Shown: positions 1 to 8,021, numbered from the stretch's first letter. The stretch: DNA of 18,859 nt from JBFXAN01 sp050184225 (GCA_050184225.1 JBFXAN010000130.1:1-18859), one strand, 5' to 3'. The notes: generated from the sequence alone by a model not told the origin. Program-made: numbers and translations.

Positions 1-1445
1 GAGTTGAAGGCGACCGCCTCCATCGGCTCGTATTCGACGGTGAGCCCGACGGCCTTCCACTCCTGGATGGCGAGGGATGCGAGGTCGTTGGCGGGCACGG
101 TCGTCCCCGGCGCTTGGAGCTTGATCGTGCTGCCCGTGGCGCCCGCCGCCTCCAGCAGCTTCTTCGCCTCGCCGGGGTTGTAGGTGTACCACTCGCCGAA
201 CTCGTCGTCGCGGGGCAGATACCGGCGGCTCAGCCAGTCGGTTGGGAAGCCGAGGGAATTGTGGCCGGCAAGCCAGACAGCAGACGCCGCGCTCGCGCGG
301 TCGAGCGCCATCGACATGCCGCGTCGCACCCGCACATCGCGCCAGAGCGGCAGTTCCAGGTTCATGCCGAAGTGCCACTGGACGCCGCCATTGTTTTGCT
401 GGTTGACGTGGACATCCATCTTGCCCTTCTCGGTCTGCTCGAGTTGCCGAAACTCGTCCTCGCCGAGGAGGGCGAGGTAGTCCAACTGGCCGGTGCGAAA
501 GGCGGCGATGTACGACGCGCGATCGGCAAGCAGGACACCGTCGGCCCCGTCGAGGTATGGACGGCCGGGGATGAAGTAGTTCGGGTTCTTGTCCATCGTG
601 ATGCTGGACTGGGACTTGTAATCCTTCACGACGAACGGCCCCGTGCCGATCGGCGGCGCCGGTTTGAGTCCCTGCGGCCGCTCATATGCCTCCCGCGCGA
701 AGACCACCGTCAGCGGACTGGTGAGACTATGGAGCAGGTATGCCACCGGCCGGTTCGTCGTGATCTTGATCGTCGTCGGGTCCGGCGCCTCGACCGACTT
801 CACATCGCGGAAGATGCTGACGTGCGCCGTCGAGGCCGGCTTTTGATAGGTGTCGAAGGAGTACTTGATGTCTTCGGCGGTCATGGTGCGGCCGTTGACC
901 GGCGGGATGTCGTGGAACCGAACGTTGTCGCGCAGCTTGAAGATGTAGGTCGTCGGGTCGGGTTGCTCCCACGACGCCGCCAGATCGCCGTCACTGACGT
1001 TCTCAAAGAAGTTATTCCTGCCGGCGAGCGCATCCTCCAGCCGGCCGTTCGGCTTGAGCAGGCGGCTGTACATCCACCCCCAGGCGTTCGACGCGGCCGT
1101 AGCCGAAGGGTCGGTCGGATCCCACATCGCCGGGTCGCTCATCGGATAGCGGAAGCGTCCGCCGGTCTTCGGCGGGCTCTTGGATATACTGACCGTGCTC
1201 CAGTGATACTTGGCGATCAGCGGATGGTCCTCGGCCAGGCCATCCTCAATTGCGTTCGACGCCGATTCGCCGGCCGGCGCCGATCCGGCGCCGGATGAGG
1301 TCGACGACGAGGCCGCGTCCTTCTCGCCGCCACATGCCGCGAGGAATGCCGCGGTCACTGCGGTCGCCGCTGTCCCGGCCGCCAGGATTCGTCGACGGCT
1401 GGTCCGTCGGATATGGTTACGCCAGTACTGGTCAACGCCGGCCAT
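1..1445 (-). CDS. ABC transporter substrate-binding lipoprotein, family 5 (peptide/nickel type), 3' end missing
   Basis: This is the extracytoplasmic solute receptor of a peptide/nickel-type ABC importer. The ATG at 1445 has a strong ribosome site (GGAGG about 6 bases upstream). About 481 codons are present before the protein runs off the left edge, so the C-terminus is missing; the family is usually 500-600 residues. Residues 16-21 (SRRRIL) resemble a twin-arginine signal. A hydrophobic stretch ends in a lipobox, LAAC, with Cys38 as the likely lipidated residue. A Gly/Ser-rich linker follows, then family-5 features such as WDPTDPSATAASNAWGWMYS and the FKLRDNVRFHD stretch (in other members, 'l.l.....F.DG.p..a.D'). 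It is transcribed away from two permease genes beginning at 2176, which probably form the same transporter. The exact substrate cannot be read from sequence; family 5 carries oligopeptides, nickel, sugars and opines. Family assignment is secure, substrate is not. Confidence 0.93.
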   Translation of the reverse strand, partial: MAGVDQYWRNHIRRTSRRRILAAGTAATAVTAAFLAACGGEKDAASSSTSSGAGSAPAGESASNAIEDGLAEDHPLIAKYHWSTVSISKSPPKTGGRFRYPMSDPAMWDPTDPSATAASNAWGWMYSRLLKPNGRLEDALAGRNNFFENVSDGDLAASWEQPDPTTYIFKLRDNVRFHDIPPVNGRTMTAEDIKYSFDTYQKPASTAHVSIFRDVKSVEAPDPTTIKITTNRPVAYLLHSLTSPLTVVFAREAYERPQGLKPAPPIGTGPFVVKDYKSQSSITMDKNPNYFIPGRPYLDGADGVLLADRASYIAAFRTGQLDYLALLGEDEFRQLEQTEKGKMDVHVNQQNNGGVQWHFGMNLELPLWRDVRVRRGMSMALDRASAASAVWLAGHNSLGFPTDWLSRRYLPRDDEFGEWYTYNPGEAKKLLEAAGATGSTIKLQAPGTTVPANDLASLAIQEWKAVGLTVEYEPMEAVAFN

Positions 1446-1528
1446 GAGTACCTCCTCAACTCCTCCCGGTGGCTCTATCCGCTCGCACCGGCATGAAATC
1501 CACGTTCCGAGCGGACCGATGGCGTGGG

Positions 1529-1559
1529 GATATACTGTGGGAGTCTAGGGTGAACGCAA
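1529..1559 (-). promoter_or_regulatory. Candidate promoter for the substrate-binding protein gene
   Basis: Reading the minus strand, TTGCGT (1559-1554) is followed after 19 bases by TATATC (1534-1529), about 80 bases upstream of the ATG at 1445. The match to a sigma-70 promoter is only moderate and the spacer is long. The overlapping plus-strand TATACT at 1531-1536 could equally be a -10 element for the gene starting at 1624. Confidence 0.25.
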
Positions 1560-1623
1560 GGCGAACCCTCGACATCCCGGCGGATGCGGCGAGACGATCT
1601 GATGTCCTGACGGTGAACAATCG

Positions 1624-2016
1624 ATGACGCCAGCAAGCCCGGATGATGTGCTCGTCGTCGCCGATGCAGCCGGCACACTCTATCTCCTCACCCGCGCGAC
1701 CCTCGCCTGCGCCGACGGCGGCGCCATCGATGACCCTGAGGTGCAGGCGCTGCTGAGCGACGCCCGCGCCGACGGCGAGACGCTCGACGTGCTGGGCACG
1801 CTCGATCCGGCGTTTGCGATCCAACCGCTCGGCATCCGCACCGCCGCCGGGTTGCCCGCGCCCATCCTGTCCGTGCCCGGCATCCTCGACGATGGCGACT
1901 CCGTCGTCGTTGCCGGCGATGATGGCCGTTGCGCGGTCCTCTCCCGCTCGATGCTCATCCACGTCCAGGTCGGTGAGGCGCATCGCGAGGCTGTCGCCGG
2001 CGCGATCCGCCGCTGA
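1624..2016 (+). CDS. Small hypothetical protein, 130 residues
   Basis: I do not recognise this family. The frame has strongly G/C-biased third positions and a natural amino-acid mix, unlike the Arg-rich opposite-strand frames, so it is probably a real gene. The protein is acidic, soluble-looking and has no signal peptide or membrane segment. It shows alternating beta-like stretches, such as DDVLVVADAAGTLYLLTR near the N-terminus and GDSVVVAGDDGRCAVLSR near the C-terminus. These two pieces resemble each other (hydrophobic strand, Asp/Gly turn, strand ending in TR or SR), so it may be a small two-fold beta domain. The ribosome site is weak (ACGGTGA about 12 bases upstream) and the true start may differ. 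It sits between the divergent receptor gene and the permeases, which hints at a link to the transporter but proves none. Confidence 0.6.
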   Translation: MTPASPDDVLVVADAAGTLYLLTRATLACADGGAIDDPEVQALLSDARADGETLDVLGTLDPAFAIQPLGIRTAAGLPAPILSVPGILDDGDSVVVAGDDGRCAVLSRSMLIHVQVGEAHREAVAGAIRR

Positions 2017-2175
2017 CGTTCCGTCACCTCCGCCGTATTCGACCGTTACAGCGGGCGAACGACCGCTTCACTCCCAGGTCACACAAAGGTCAATCCCTCG
2101 GCATGGTCCCGTGGAAGCGCCGCAATCGCCGCGCCGTAGCCTTCTGACATCTGGTTGAACATGTAAGGACGACCG

Positions 2176-3129
2176 ATGACTGGTTACATCGCCCGGCGCC
2201 TGCTGCTCGCCATCCCGACGTTGATCCTCAGCAGCCTCGTCGTCTTCTTGCTGATCCACATGGTGCCGGGCGATGTGATCATCGCCAAGCTCTCGGAGAG
2301 CGGCACGGTCAAGCCGGAGGCGATCGAGGCGGCGCGGGCACAACTGGGTCTGGACAAGCCGATCTTCATCCAGTACCTCGACTGGCTCTGGGGCATCGTC
2401 CGGCTCGACGCCGGCACGGCGCTCTGGTCCGGCCTGCCCGCCTTCGACCAGCTCTGGGAGGCGCTGCCGGTGACGATCGAACTGGCGGTGATCGCCACGA
2501 TCATCTCCGTCGTGATCGCGATCCCGCTCGGCGCGATCTCGGCGGTCAAGCAGAACACGCCGATCGACCACGTCGTCCGCGTCATCTCCGTCGCCGGCAT
2601 CGCCGCCCCGGACTTCTGGATCGCGGTGATGCTGATCGTCTTCCTCAGCCGGGTCTTCGGCTACCTGCCGCCGATCTTCTACAAGCCGCTCTGGGAGGAC
2701 CCGCTCACCAACCTCAGCCAGATCATGATTCCGGCGCTGATCCTCGGCTACCGTCTCGCCGCCAGCACGATGCGGATGACCCGTTCGGCGATGCTCGAAG
2801 TGCTCCGCCAGGACTACGTCCGCACCGCCTACGCCAAGGGACTGCGGGTGAAGACGGTGATCATCCGGCACGCGCTGAAGAACGCGATGATCCCCACGAT
2901 CACGATCATCGGCACCCAACTCGCCTTCCTCTTCGGCGGCGCCTTCATCATGGAGTCCCTCTTCGCCTTGCCGGGGGTGGGACAGCTGACCCTCGTCGCG
3001 ATCCAGCGGCGCGACTATGTCCAGATTCAGTTGAATGTCTTCTTCATCGCCGTGGTGCTGATGCTGATGAACCTCGCCGTCGATGTCGCCTACGGCTGGT
3101 TCGACCCACGACTGCGGCGCGGCTACTAG
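2176..3129 (+). CDS. ABC transporter permease, DppB/OppB type
   Basis: This is an inner-membrane permease of a peptide/nickel-type importer, 317 residues, the usual family length. The ATG at 2176 is preceded by AAGGAC at a good distance. Residues 1-30 form the first membrane segment (ARRLLLAIPTLILSSLVVF) ending in MVPGD, a hallmark of the family. A periplasmic loop follows at about 31-98, then further helices. The cytoplasmic EAA loop that contacts the ATPase is at about 213-240 (DYVRTAYAKGLRVKTVIIRH). The C-terminus ends WFDPRLRRGY, the common 'D.R.r' finish of DppB proteins. It is followed after 35 bases by the partner permease, so the two are co-transcribed. No ATPase gene follows, so the energising subunits are elsewhere. 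The substrate is not determined; the divergent lipoprotein upstream is the likely receptor. Confidence 0.95.
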   Translation: MTGYIARRLLLAIPTLILSSLVVFLLIHMVPGDVIIAKLSESGTVKPEAIEAARAQLGLDKPIFIQYLDWLWGIVRLDAGTALWSGLPAFDQLWEALPVTIELAVIATIISVVIAIPLGAISAVKQNTPIDHVVRVISVAGIAAPDFWIAVMLIVFLSRVFGYLPPIFYKPLWEDPLTNLSQIMIPALILGYRLAASTMRMTRSAMLEVLRQDYVRTAYAKGLRVKTVIIRHALKNAMIPTITIIGTQLAFLFGGAFIMESLFALPGVGQLTLVAIQRRDYVQIQLNVFFIAVVLMLMNLAVDVAYGWFDPRLRRGY

Positions 3130-3164
3130 AACCGTCGGTTGACGGGTGAGAGAAAGGTGCTGCC

Positions 3165-4076
3165 ATGGCTACTGACACACTGGCGCTTCCGCGTATCGAA
3201 GAGCGATCCGACGGCGGAGGATCGACCGCACATGGGCTCGGCAGGGCGGCCAGGTTTGTCCGGTCCTATCCGCTCGGCGCGGCGTCGGCCGGATTCATCC
3301 TGCTCGTCGTGCTCGCGGCCGTCTTCGCGCCGCTGATCGCACCCTATGACCCGCTGGCGAATGCGCCGCGCGAACGACTGCAGTTCCCCAGCCGTGACCA
3401 CATCCTCGGCACCGACAACCTCGGCCGCGATGTCTTCTCGCGTATCGTCTACGGCGCCCGCAATTCGTTGTACGTCGGCTTCCTCGCGACGATGATCGGC
3501 ACCTCGCTCGGCACGGTCGTCGGCCTCCTCTCCGGCTACTTCGCCGGCACGTTCGACCTCGTGTCGCAGCGGGTCGTGGACGCGATTCAGATCATCCCCG
3601 GCCTGGTGCTGGCGTTGGTGATCATCGCGGTCTGGGGACCGAGTATCACCAACGCGATCATCGCGATCAGCATGGTCGTCTGGCCGGCGGACTCGCGCGT
3701 GATCCGCGGCGTCACCCTTACAATCAAGCAGAACCTCTACGTCGAGGGCGCCCGTGTGATCGGCGGCGATCACCTGCGCATCCTGCTGCGCCACATCGTG
3801 CCGAACGTGCTCGCGCCGATCATCGTCCTCGCCTCGCTCCGCTTCCCCGGCGCGATCCTGACGGAGGCATCGCTCAGCTTCCTCGGCCTCGGCACCCCAC
3901 CGCCCGCCCCGTCCTGGGGCGGCATGCTCAGCGGCGCCGGCCGCCAGTACATGGAACAGGTGCCGACCCTCGCCATCTTCCCCGGCCTCGCGATCGCCCT
4001 CACCGTCCTCGCCTTCAACCTCTTCGGCGACACGCTGCGCGATATCTTGGATCCACGGATGCGGGGGACGCGGTGA
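3165..4076 (+). CDS. ABC transporter permease, DppC/OppC type
   Basis: This is the second membrane subunit of the peptide-type importer, 303 residues. The ATG at 3165 follows GAAAGG. Residues 1-35 are a cytoplasmic N-terminal tail, then the first helix at about 37-58 (LGAASAGFILLVVLAAVF). The OppC signature, LGTDNLGRDVFSRIVYGAR, lies at 81-99. The EAA loop is at about 192-217 (YVEGARVIGGDHLRILLRH). The motif SLSFLGLGTPPPAPSWGGML near 236-255 is typical of DppC. The C-terminus, FGDTLRDILDPRMRG, is the family consensus ending. It pairs with the upstream DppB-type permease to form the heterodimeric channel. It ends only 12 bases before the convergent FMN reductase gene. Family assignment is secure; transported solute is unknown. 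Confidence 0.95.
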   Translation: MATDTLALPRIEERSDGGGSTAHGLGRAARFVRSYPLGAASAGFILLVVLAAVFAPLIAPYDPLANAPRERLQFPSRDHILGTDNLGRDVFSRIVYGARNSLYVGFLATMIGTSLGTVVGLLSGYFAGTFDLVSQRVVDAIQIIPGLVLALVIIAVWGPSITNAIIAISMVVWPADSRVIRGVTLTIKQNLYVEGARVIGGDHLRILLRHIVPNVLAPIIVLASLRFPGAILTEASLSFLGLGTPPPAPSWGGMLSGAGRQYMEQVPTLAIFPGLAIALTVLAFNLFGDTLRDILDPRMRGTR

Positions 4077-4078
4077 CA

Positions 4079-4092
4079 GTGAGGGCCCTCAC
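4079..4092. terminator. Perfect 14-bp palindrome between two convergent genes
   Basis: GTGAGGGCCCTCAC lies between the stop of the permease gene (4076) and the stop of the FMN reductase gene, whose stop codon at 4091-4089 is inside it. It could act as a very compact two-way terminator or a protein-binding site. There is no T-tract, and a hairpin would have only about five pairs, so the role is uncertain. Confidence 0.25.
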
Positions 4093-4673
4093 CCCCGTCG
4101 TTGCGCCGCCAGCGGCATCGGTCGCAGACTCTCCGCACCCTTCGGTAGCATCGCCTGAAACCGCACGAGCGTTGTGGCCAGATCTTTCAATGAAGACTTG
4201 GCTCCGTCCGTCAGCTTGCCTTCGCTGAAGTCGCTTGATGCGAGGTAGACGCTGGAGGGCAGTGTCACGGCGCCGAACCACGTCAGCACATCGCGCAGGT
4301 GCCAATCGACGCCCAGGTAATGGTGCTGCGTCGCCCCCATCGCCAGGATCGCGCAGGGCTTTCCCATCAGCGCCTCCACCGGCAGCAGGTCGAGCAGGTT
4401 TTTGAGCACACCGGTATAGGACGCGCGGTAGACTGGGCTGGCGAAGAGCACCGCGTCCGCGCCGGCGATCGTCTGGACGACGGAAGGCGTATCGTCGTCC
4501 ATCTCCTCTGCCGCCTGGGCGCCGGCATAGCCGATGCGGACATCGGCCAGGTTGATCAGCGATGTCTCGATCGAGGGGCCGGCTTCGCGGGCAGATGCCA
4601 GGCTATACTCCACCGCCTGGAGCAGCCGTCCGGGAGGCGTGACGCTCCCCAGCACACCAACCAATTGCGTCAT
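4089..4673 (-). CDS. NAD(P)H-dependent FMN reductase, flavodoxin-like fold (SsuE-like)
   Basis: This 194-residue cytoplasmic protein belongs to the NADPH-dependent FMN reductase family, which reduces FMN and often hands it to a partner flavin monooxygenase. Near the N-terminus is the flavin-phosphate loop GVLGSVTPPGR (residues 6-16). The family's core motif, SPVYRASYTGVLKNLLD, is at 79-95. The segment GKPCAILAMGATQHH follows, matching the strand-loop that contacts the isoalloxazine ring. The start ATG at 4673 has GAGG about 9 bases upstream. The gene is the last of a minus-strand series with the acetamidase (70-base gap) and may be co-transcribed with it. A RutA-like oxidoreductase on the same strand at 6864-8021 would be a natural client. 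That partnership is inference; azoreductase or quinone reductase activity is also possible. Confidence 0.88.
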   Translation of the reverse strand: MTQLVGVLGSVTPPGRLLQAVEYSLASAREAGPSIETSLINLADVRIGYAGAQAAEEMDDDTPSVVQTIAGADAVLFASPVYRASYTGVLKNLLDLLPVEALMGKPCAILAMGATQHHYLGVDWHLRDVLTWFGAVTLPSSVYLASSDFSEGKLTDGAKSSLKDLATTLVRFQAMLPKGAESLRPMPLAAQRRG

Positions 4674-4722
4674 GATGTGAACCTCAATGTACGTGATCGC
4701 CCATCGCGCCCCCGACTTCCGC

Positions 4723-4747
4723 GATAAGACGTGATCCCGATCTTATC
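4723..4747. promoter_or_regulatory. Inverted repeat GATAAGA-N11-TCTTATC after the acetamidase gene
   Basis: Perfect 7-bp arms at 4723-4729 and 4741-4747 are separated by 11 bases. The right arm overlaps the stop codon of the acetamidase gene (4745-4743). It could be a weak hairpin between the two co-directional genes, or an operator for the FMN reductase gene that starts 50 bases further on. The A/T-rich arms stand out from the surrounding G+C-rich DNA. Confidence 0.3.
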
Positions 4748-5672
4748 CCTTTCGATACGGTTCGAGCAGGCGCTTCTCGACCTTCGCGATCATCGTGTAG
4801 GCCGGGTCGAAGACGTTGCCCACCTCGTAGCGGATGCACTGGCCGAGCAGCGTCGACGCCGCCCGATAGTCGAGCGCATAGTCTTCGGTCATCCAGCGCA
4901 GTAGTTCCGTCGTCGCGTGCTGCACCGCTTGGTCGAGCGGACGCGCGTTCCCCGCCGCCATGATGAACTCGTCGTTCTCGGCGCGGGGCCAGTTGATCGG
5001 CTGCTGCTTGCGATGGATCCAGGCGGAGAAAGTCACGTCCATCGAGATCTCGATGCCGGTGCCGACGATCTCGCCGTCGCCCTGGAGCGCGTGACCGTCG
5101 CCGAGCTGGAAGAGGGCGCCGGGGACGAAGACCGGCAGGTACATCGTCACACCCTCCTTGAAGCCACGATAGTCCATGTTGCCGCCATGCGGTCCCGATG
5201 TCGCGCAGGAGATCGATTGTCCTCGCGCCGGGGCGACGCCAAAGCAGCCCATCATCGGCTCCAGCACCGTCGTGAACCGGCCGAGCGGCGTCTCCGGCTC
5301 GACCAGCGTCGCCGTCCAGGCGTCGGTATCCACCTGCCAGACGCCGCCGCCCCGGTCGGCGGGCAACTCATGGACGAAGCCGGGGTCGACCACGTTCGGC
5401 GCCAGCATCGTGTTCGTGCGGCCGAAGGGACGGTTCGGCACGACACGGTCGAAGCGCACGGCGATCACATCGCCCGGCTCGGCGCCCTCGATGTAGAACG
5501 GTCCCGTCTGCGGGTTGCCGCCCGGCGTCACCTGGGCGCCGTGACGGTCCATACCGCCGCTACAAACCGTGCTCGTAACAACGGTATCGCCCGGCTCGAT
5601 GTGGAGCGCGGGCGGGTGCGGCCCGATCGCGGTGTAGTACACCGTCGGCTCGAAAGTGTGTGTGACCGGCAT
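4743..5672 (-). CDS. Acetamidase/formamidase family protein
   Basis: This 309-residue enzyme belongs to the FmdA/AmdA family, which hydrolyses short amides (formamide, acetamide) to ammonia and the acid, in the cytoplasm. The N-terminus runs from EPGDTVVTSTVCSGGMDRHG (about 26-45) through GGNPQTGPFYIEGAEPGDVI (51-70), both family landmarks. The conserved acid-rich motif QLGDGHALQGDGEIVGTGIE is at about 189-208, and CFGVAPARG (about 143-151) is also typical. The start ATG at 5672 has AGGAGG about 8 bases upstream. The gene is on the same strand as the aminotransferase upstream (157-base gap) and the FMN reductase downstream. The family includes many members acting on unknown amides, so the real substrate is open. 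Two unrelated amidases in one block (with 8253-9638) suggest that amide nitrogen is being released here. Confidence 0.93.
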   Translation of the reverse strand: MPVTHTFEPTVYYTAIGPHPPALHIEPGDTVVTSTVCSGGMDRHGAQVTPGGNPQTGPFYIEGAEPGDVIAVRFDRVVPNRPFGRTNTMLAPNVVDPGFVHELPADRGGGVWQVDTDAWTATLVEPETPLGRFTTVLEPMMGCFGVAPARGQSISCATSGPHGGNMDYRGFKEGVTMYLPVFVPGALFQLGDGHALQGDGEIVGTGIEISMDVTFSAWIHRKQQPINWPRAENDEFIMAAGNARPLDQAVQHATTELLRWMTEDYALDYRAASTLLGQCIRYEVGNVFDPAYTMIAKVEKRLLEPYRKG

Positions 5673-5759
5673 GGTCGATGCCTCCTCTTGGAACCATTGA
5701 GAATCTTGGGATAGGGCGGCACGAGCATCGCACAGAAACGCCGGCGCGTCCGTGACGGT

Positions 5760-5779
5760 CGCCGGCGCATCAGCCGGCG
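5760..5779. terminator. Weak hairpin downstream of the aminotransferase gene
   Basis: CGCCGGC (5760-5766) and GCCGGCG (5773-5779) form a 7-bp G+C-rich stem with a 6-base loop, in the 157-base gap between the aminotransferase stop and the acetamidase start. No T-tract follows on the minus strand. GCCGGC is a frequent word in this DNA, so chance is a real alternative. Confidence 0.25.
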
Positions 5780-5829
5780 TCGCGCTCGACCCCGGTGCCG
5801 GAATTGAGCGCGACGCGGCGAACGGCCTG

Positions 5830-6813
5830 TTAGGTTCGTGTCAACCAGTGGATGTAGCGGGTGTCGATGCCGCGAACGACATCGTGATACAGGCGTTCGA
5901 TGCGGACCGTGACCGTGCCCATTGTGCCCGAGCCGATCGTGAAGCCGTCGATCTCGGTGACGGGCGTCACCTCCATCGACGTGCCGCAGAGGAAGACCTC
6001 GTCGGCGACGTACAGCTCGGTGCGATCGATCGGCCGCTCGCGGACCGGCAGTCCCAACTCCCGTTCCACCAGTTCGAGCAGCGTAGCGCGGGTGACGCTT
6101 TCGAGGATGCTGTCCGTCGCCTGCGGCGTGACGACGGCACCGTTGCGGACCATGAAGACACAGGAACCGGAACTCTCCGCGACCTTGCCCTGGCGGTTGA
6201 GGAAGATCGGCACGTCGTAGCCGCCGAGCCGCGCTTCATTGGCCGCCAGCCGTGAGTTGGCGTAGTTGGGCAGCGCCTTGATCCGCGGCGGCAGCGCATC
6301 GTCGCTGATCCGCACCCAACTGGAGAAGCAGGCGCGCAGGCTCTTGCCGGAGAGCAGCGCGCTCGGATTCGGCCGCATCGTGATCGTGATCTCGGGGGTG
6401 AGGCTGTCGACCGGACCGCTGCCACCCCGCACGCCGGCGAGGAAGGCGAGCGGCTGCAAGTAGACATCGCCGGCCGGCGCGTTCGCCCGGCACAGATCGA
6501 CGAAGGCGTCCGTCAGCTCGGATGTCGTGATCTCCGGCTGCATCCGCATCAGCTTCATCGACGCGGCGAACCGATCCAGATGTTCCGGCAGGCGGAAGAT
6601 CGAGAGCGTACCCTGCTCCTCGTTCCAGTACCCGCGGATGCCCTCGAACACCGCCTGGATCGACGGCCAGCCGGCCGTGGTGACGTGGACGACGGGCTGC
6701 TCCCAGGGCAGCACCCGTCCGGAAAACCACAGGTAGGGGAACGGCGCCTCCGGGATCGGCAGCACAAGCTCCGGCTCGATCCCGAGGTCGGCGCACGATA
6801 ACTGTTCAACCAT
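5830..6813 (-). CDS. Class IV PLP-dependent aminotransferase, branched-chain aminotransferase-like
   Basis: This 327-residue enzyme belongs to the fold-type IV aminotransferases (IlvE, D-amino acid aminotransferase, aminodeoxychorismate lyase). The N-terminal region has WFSGRVLPWEQPVVHV (29-44) and AVFEGIRGYW (54-63), as in IlvE proteins. The pyridoxal lysine is most likely Lys179 in RIKALPNYANSRLAANEA. The signature that starts with Glu213 reads VAESSGSCVF; most relatives have Asn where this one has Cys218. The glycine-rich segment after the histidine of IlvE is also altered (TTAGWPSIQ). The substrate may therefore not be an ordinary branched-chain amino acid. The ATG at 6813 follows GGAAGGA at about 12 bases. 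It lies 50 bases after the RutA-like gene on the same strand, so the two are probably one operon. Fold assignment is firm; substrate is not. Confidence 0.9.
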   Translation of the reverse strand: MVEQLSCADLGIEPELVLPIPEAPFPYLWFSGRVLPWEQPVVHVTTAGWPSIQAVFEGIRGYWNEEQGTLSIFRLPEHLDRFAASMKLMRMQPEITTSELTDAFVDLCRANAPAGDVYLQPLAFLAGVRGGSGPVDSLTPEITITMRPNPSALLSGKSLRACFSSWVRISDDALPPRIKALPNYANSRLAANEARLGGYDVPIFLNRQGKVAESSGSCVFMVRNGAVVTPQATDSILESVTRATLLELVERELGLPVRERPIDRTELYVADEVFLCGTSMEVTPVTEIDGFTIGSGTMGTVTVRIERLYHDVVRGIDTRYIHWLTRT

Positions 6814-6863
6814 GCTGCAACATGTCCTTCCGGCTTTGATGATCGATGGGGTTGCGGGTGCGG

Positions 6864-8021
6864 TCAGCGCAGCGCTTCGGCCGGCGCTTTCGCCAGCCCC
6901 ACCGGGTCGATCGCAAACGGTTGCGCCAGTCCGCGCTCCGCCAGCACCGGCAACACCTTGCGACCGAAGGTGTCCAGGTCGCCGATGAAGTCGGGGAAGG
7001 TAAGAACGAAGCCGTCGAGGTCGCCCTCGTTGATGATCTCCTCGAACTGGTCGGCGATCGATGCGGGCGTGCCGTAGTAGGGGAAGCCGGGAATGTATGG
7101 ATCCTTGGTCTGTGCCCGCCGAACGCGCCGCTCGAGCGTCGGCGCCACCGCCAGGCCGTTCGTCTTGGCGTACTCGATCTGCTTGAGCGCGCCGGCCAGC
7201 CCCGCCGTCTTCGCCACCATGTCCGTGCCGTCGGTATAGTACTGATGGCGGGCGAAGCCCTCTTCCACCGTCTCGCCGGGGATCACCATCGCCATCTGAT
7301 AGGTCCGCGTCGTCTTACCCAGATCGTGGGCGATCTGCTTGGCGCGACGGCTGATCTTGGCGACATCCTCGTGTGTCGGTCCACTGAGGAAGCAGGCATT
7401 CGCCTCCTCGACCGTGAACTGCAGGCCGGTGTCGGAGGTGCCGGCGCAGATGATCGGCGGGTGCGGCTTCTGCACCGGCCGCGGGTCGGAGTAGGCGTCG
7501 TTCAGGTGGATGAACTTGCCCTCGAAGTTGACCCGCTCCCGCGTCCAGAGCAGCTTGCAGGCCTGCACCCATTCGCGGGCGACCTCATACCGCTCCTCGT
7601 GGGTGATGTTCTCCGGCCAGAGGCCAAACTGACCCAACTCCTCGGTGAACCAGCCGGAGACGATGTTCAGTCCGGCGCGGCCGTTGCTGATCTGGTCGAG
7701 CGTGACAATCATCTTCGAGACCAGGCCGACGTTGAAGGCGAGCGTGTGGATCGTCGGGATCAGCATCGGCCGCTTCGTGCATTCCGCCAGCGCGGCCATC
7801 ATCGTCACCGACTCGATCGTCTTGTCCCAATGCCCCGTCTCGCCGCCGAAGCCGCGCCACTTCGCCATGGCAAAAAGGAAGTTGAGGCCAAGCTCTTCGG
7901 CGAGGACGCCGACTCTGCGGTTGTATTCCCAGGTCGCCGGTACCGGCGGCGCCGTGGTCGACCGAATCCAGCCGCCCTCGCCCACCGGCATGAAGACGCC
8001 CCAATCAATCGGTTTGTTCAT
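6864..8021 (-). CDS. LLM-class flavin-dependent oxidoreductase, RutA-like
   Basis: This 385-residue protein is a luciferase-like monooxygenase. It resembles RutA, the pyrimidine oxygenase that opens the uracil ring at an amide bond using reduced FMN and oxygen. Shared landmarks, recalled from RutA, are GVFMPVGEGGWIRSTTAP (8-25), the KWRGFGGETGHWD stretch (54-66), DQISNGRAGLNIVSGW (109-124) and the C-terminal VLTFPDFIGDLDTFG. The start is the ATG at 8021, preceded by a textbook GAGGAGGT. A longer frame reaches 8147, but its extra 42 residues are Arg/Cys-rich and unlike the family. It is the first gene of a minus-strand series with an aminotransferase, an acetamidase and an FMN reductase, and is divergent from an amidase. 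No RutB-E genes are visible, so uracil is unlikely to be the sole substrate. Oxidative cleavage of another amide or a sulfonate/amine oxidation are alternatives. Confidence 0.9.
   Translation of the reverse strand: MNKPIDWGVFMPVGEGGWIRSTTAPPVPATWEYNRRVGVLAEELGLNFLFAMAKWRGFGGETGHWDKTIESVTMMAALAECTKRPMLIPTIHTLAFNVGLVSKMIVTLDQISNGRAGLNIVSGWFTEELGQFGLWPENITHEERYEVAREWVQACKLLWTRERVNFEGKFIHLNDAYSDPRPVQKPHPPIICAGTSDTGLQFTVEEANACFLSGPTHEDVAKISRRAKQIAHDLGKTTRTYQMAMVIPGETVEEGFARHQYYTDGTDMVAKTAGLAGALKQIEYAKTNGLAVAPTLERRVRRAQTKDPYIPGFPYYGTPASIADQFEEIINEGDLDGFVLTFPDFIGDLDTFGRKVLPVLAERGLAQPFAIDPVGLAKAPAEALR

Noticed and set aside
114..1298. Long plus-strand open frame of 394 codons opposite the substrate-binding protein
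   Set aside because: Its product is Arg/Val/Asp-rich with no family features; the minus-strand frame gives a clear family-5 lipoprotein.
1456..1983. Minus-strand open frame opposite the 130-residue protein
   Set aside because: It is rich in Arg, His and Asp and lacks coding-type third-position bias, while the plus-strand frame has it.
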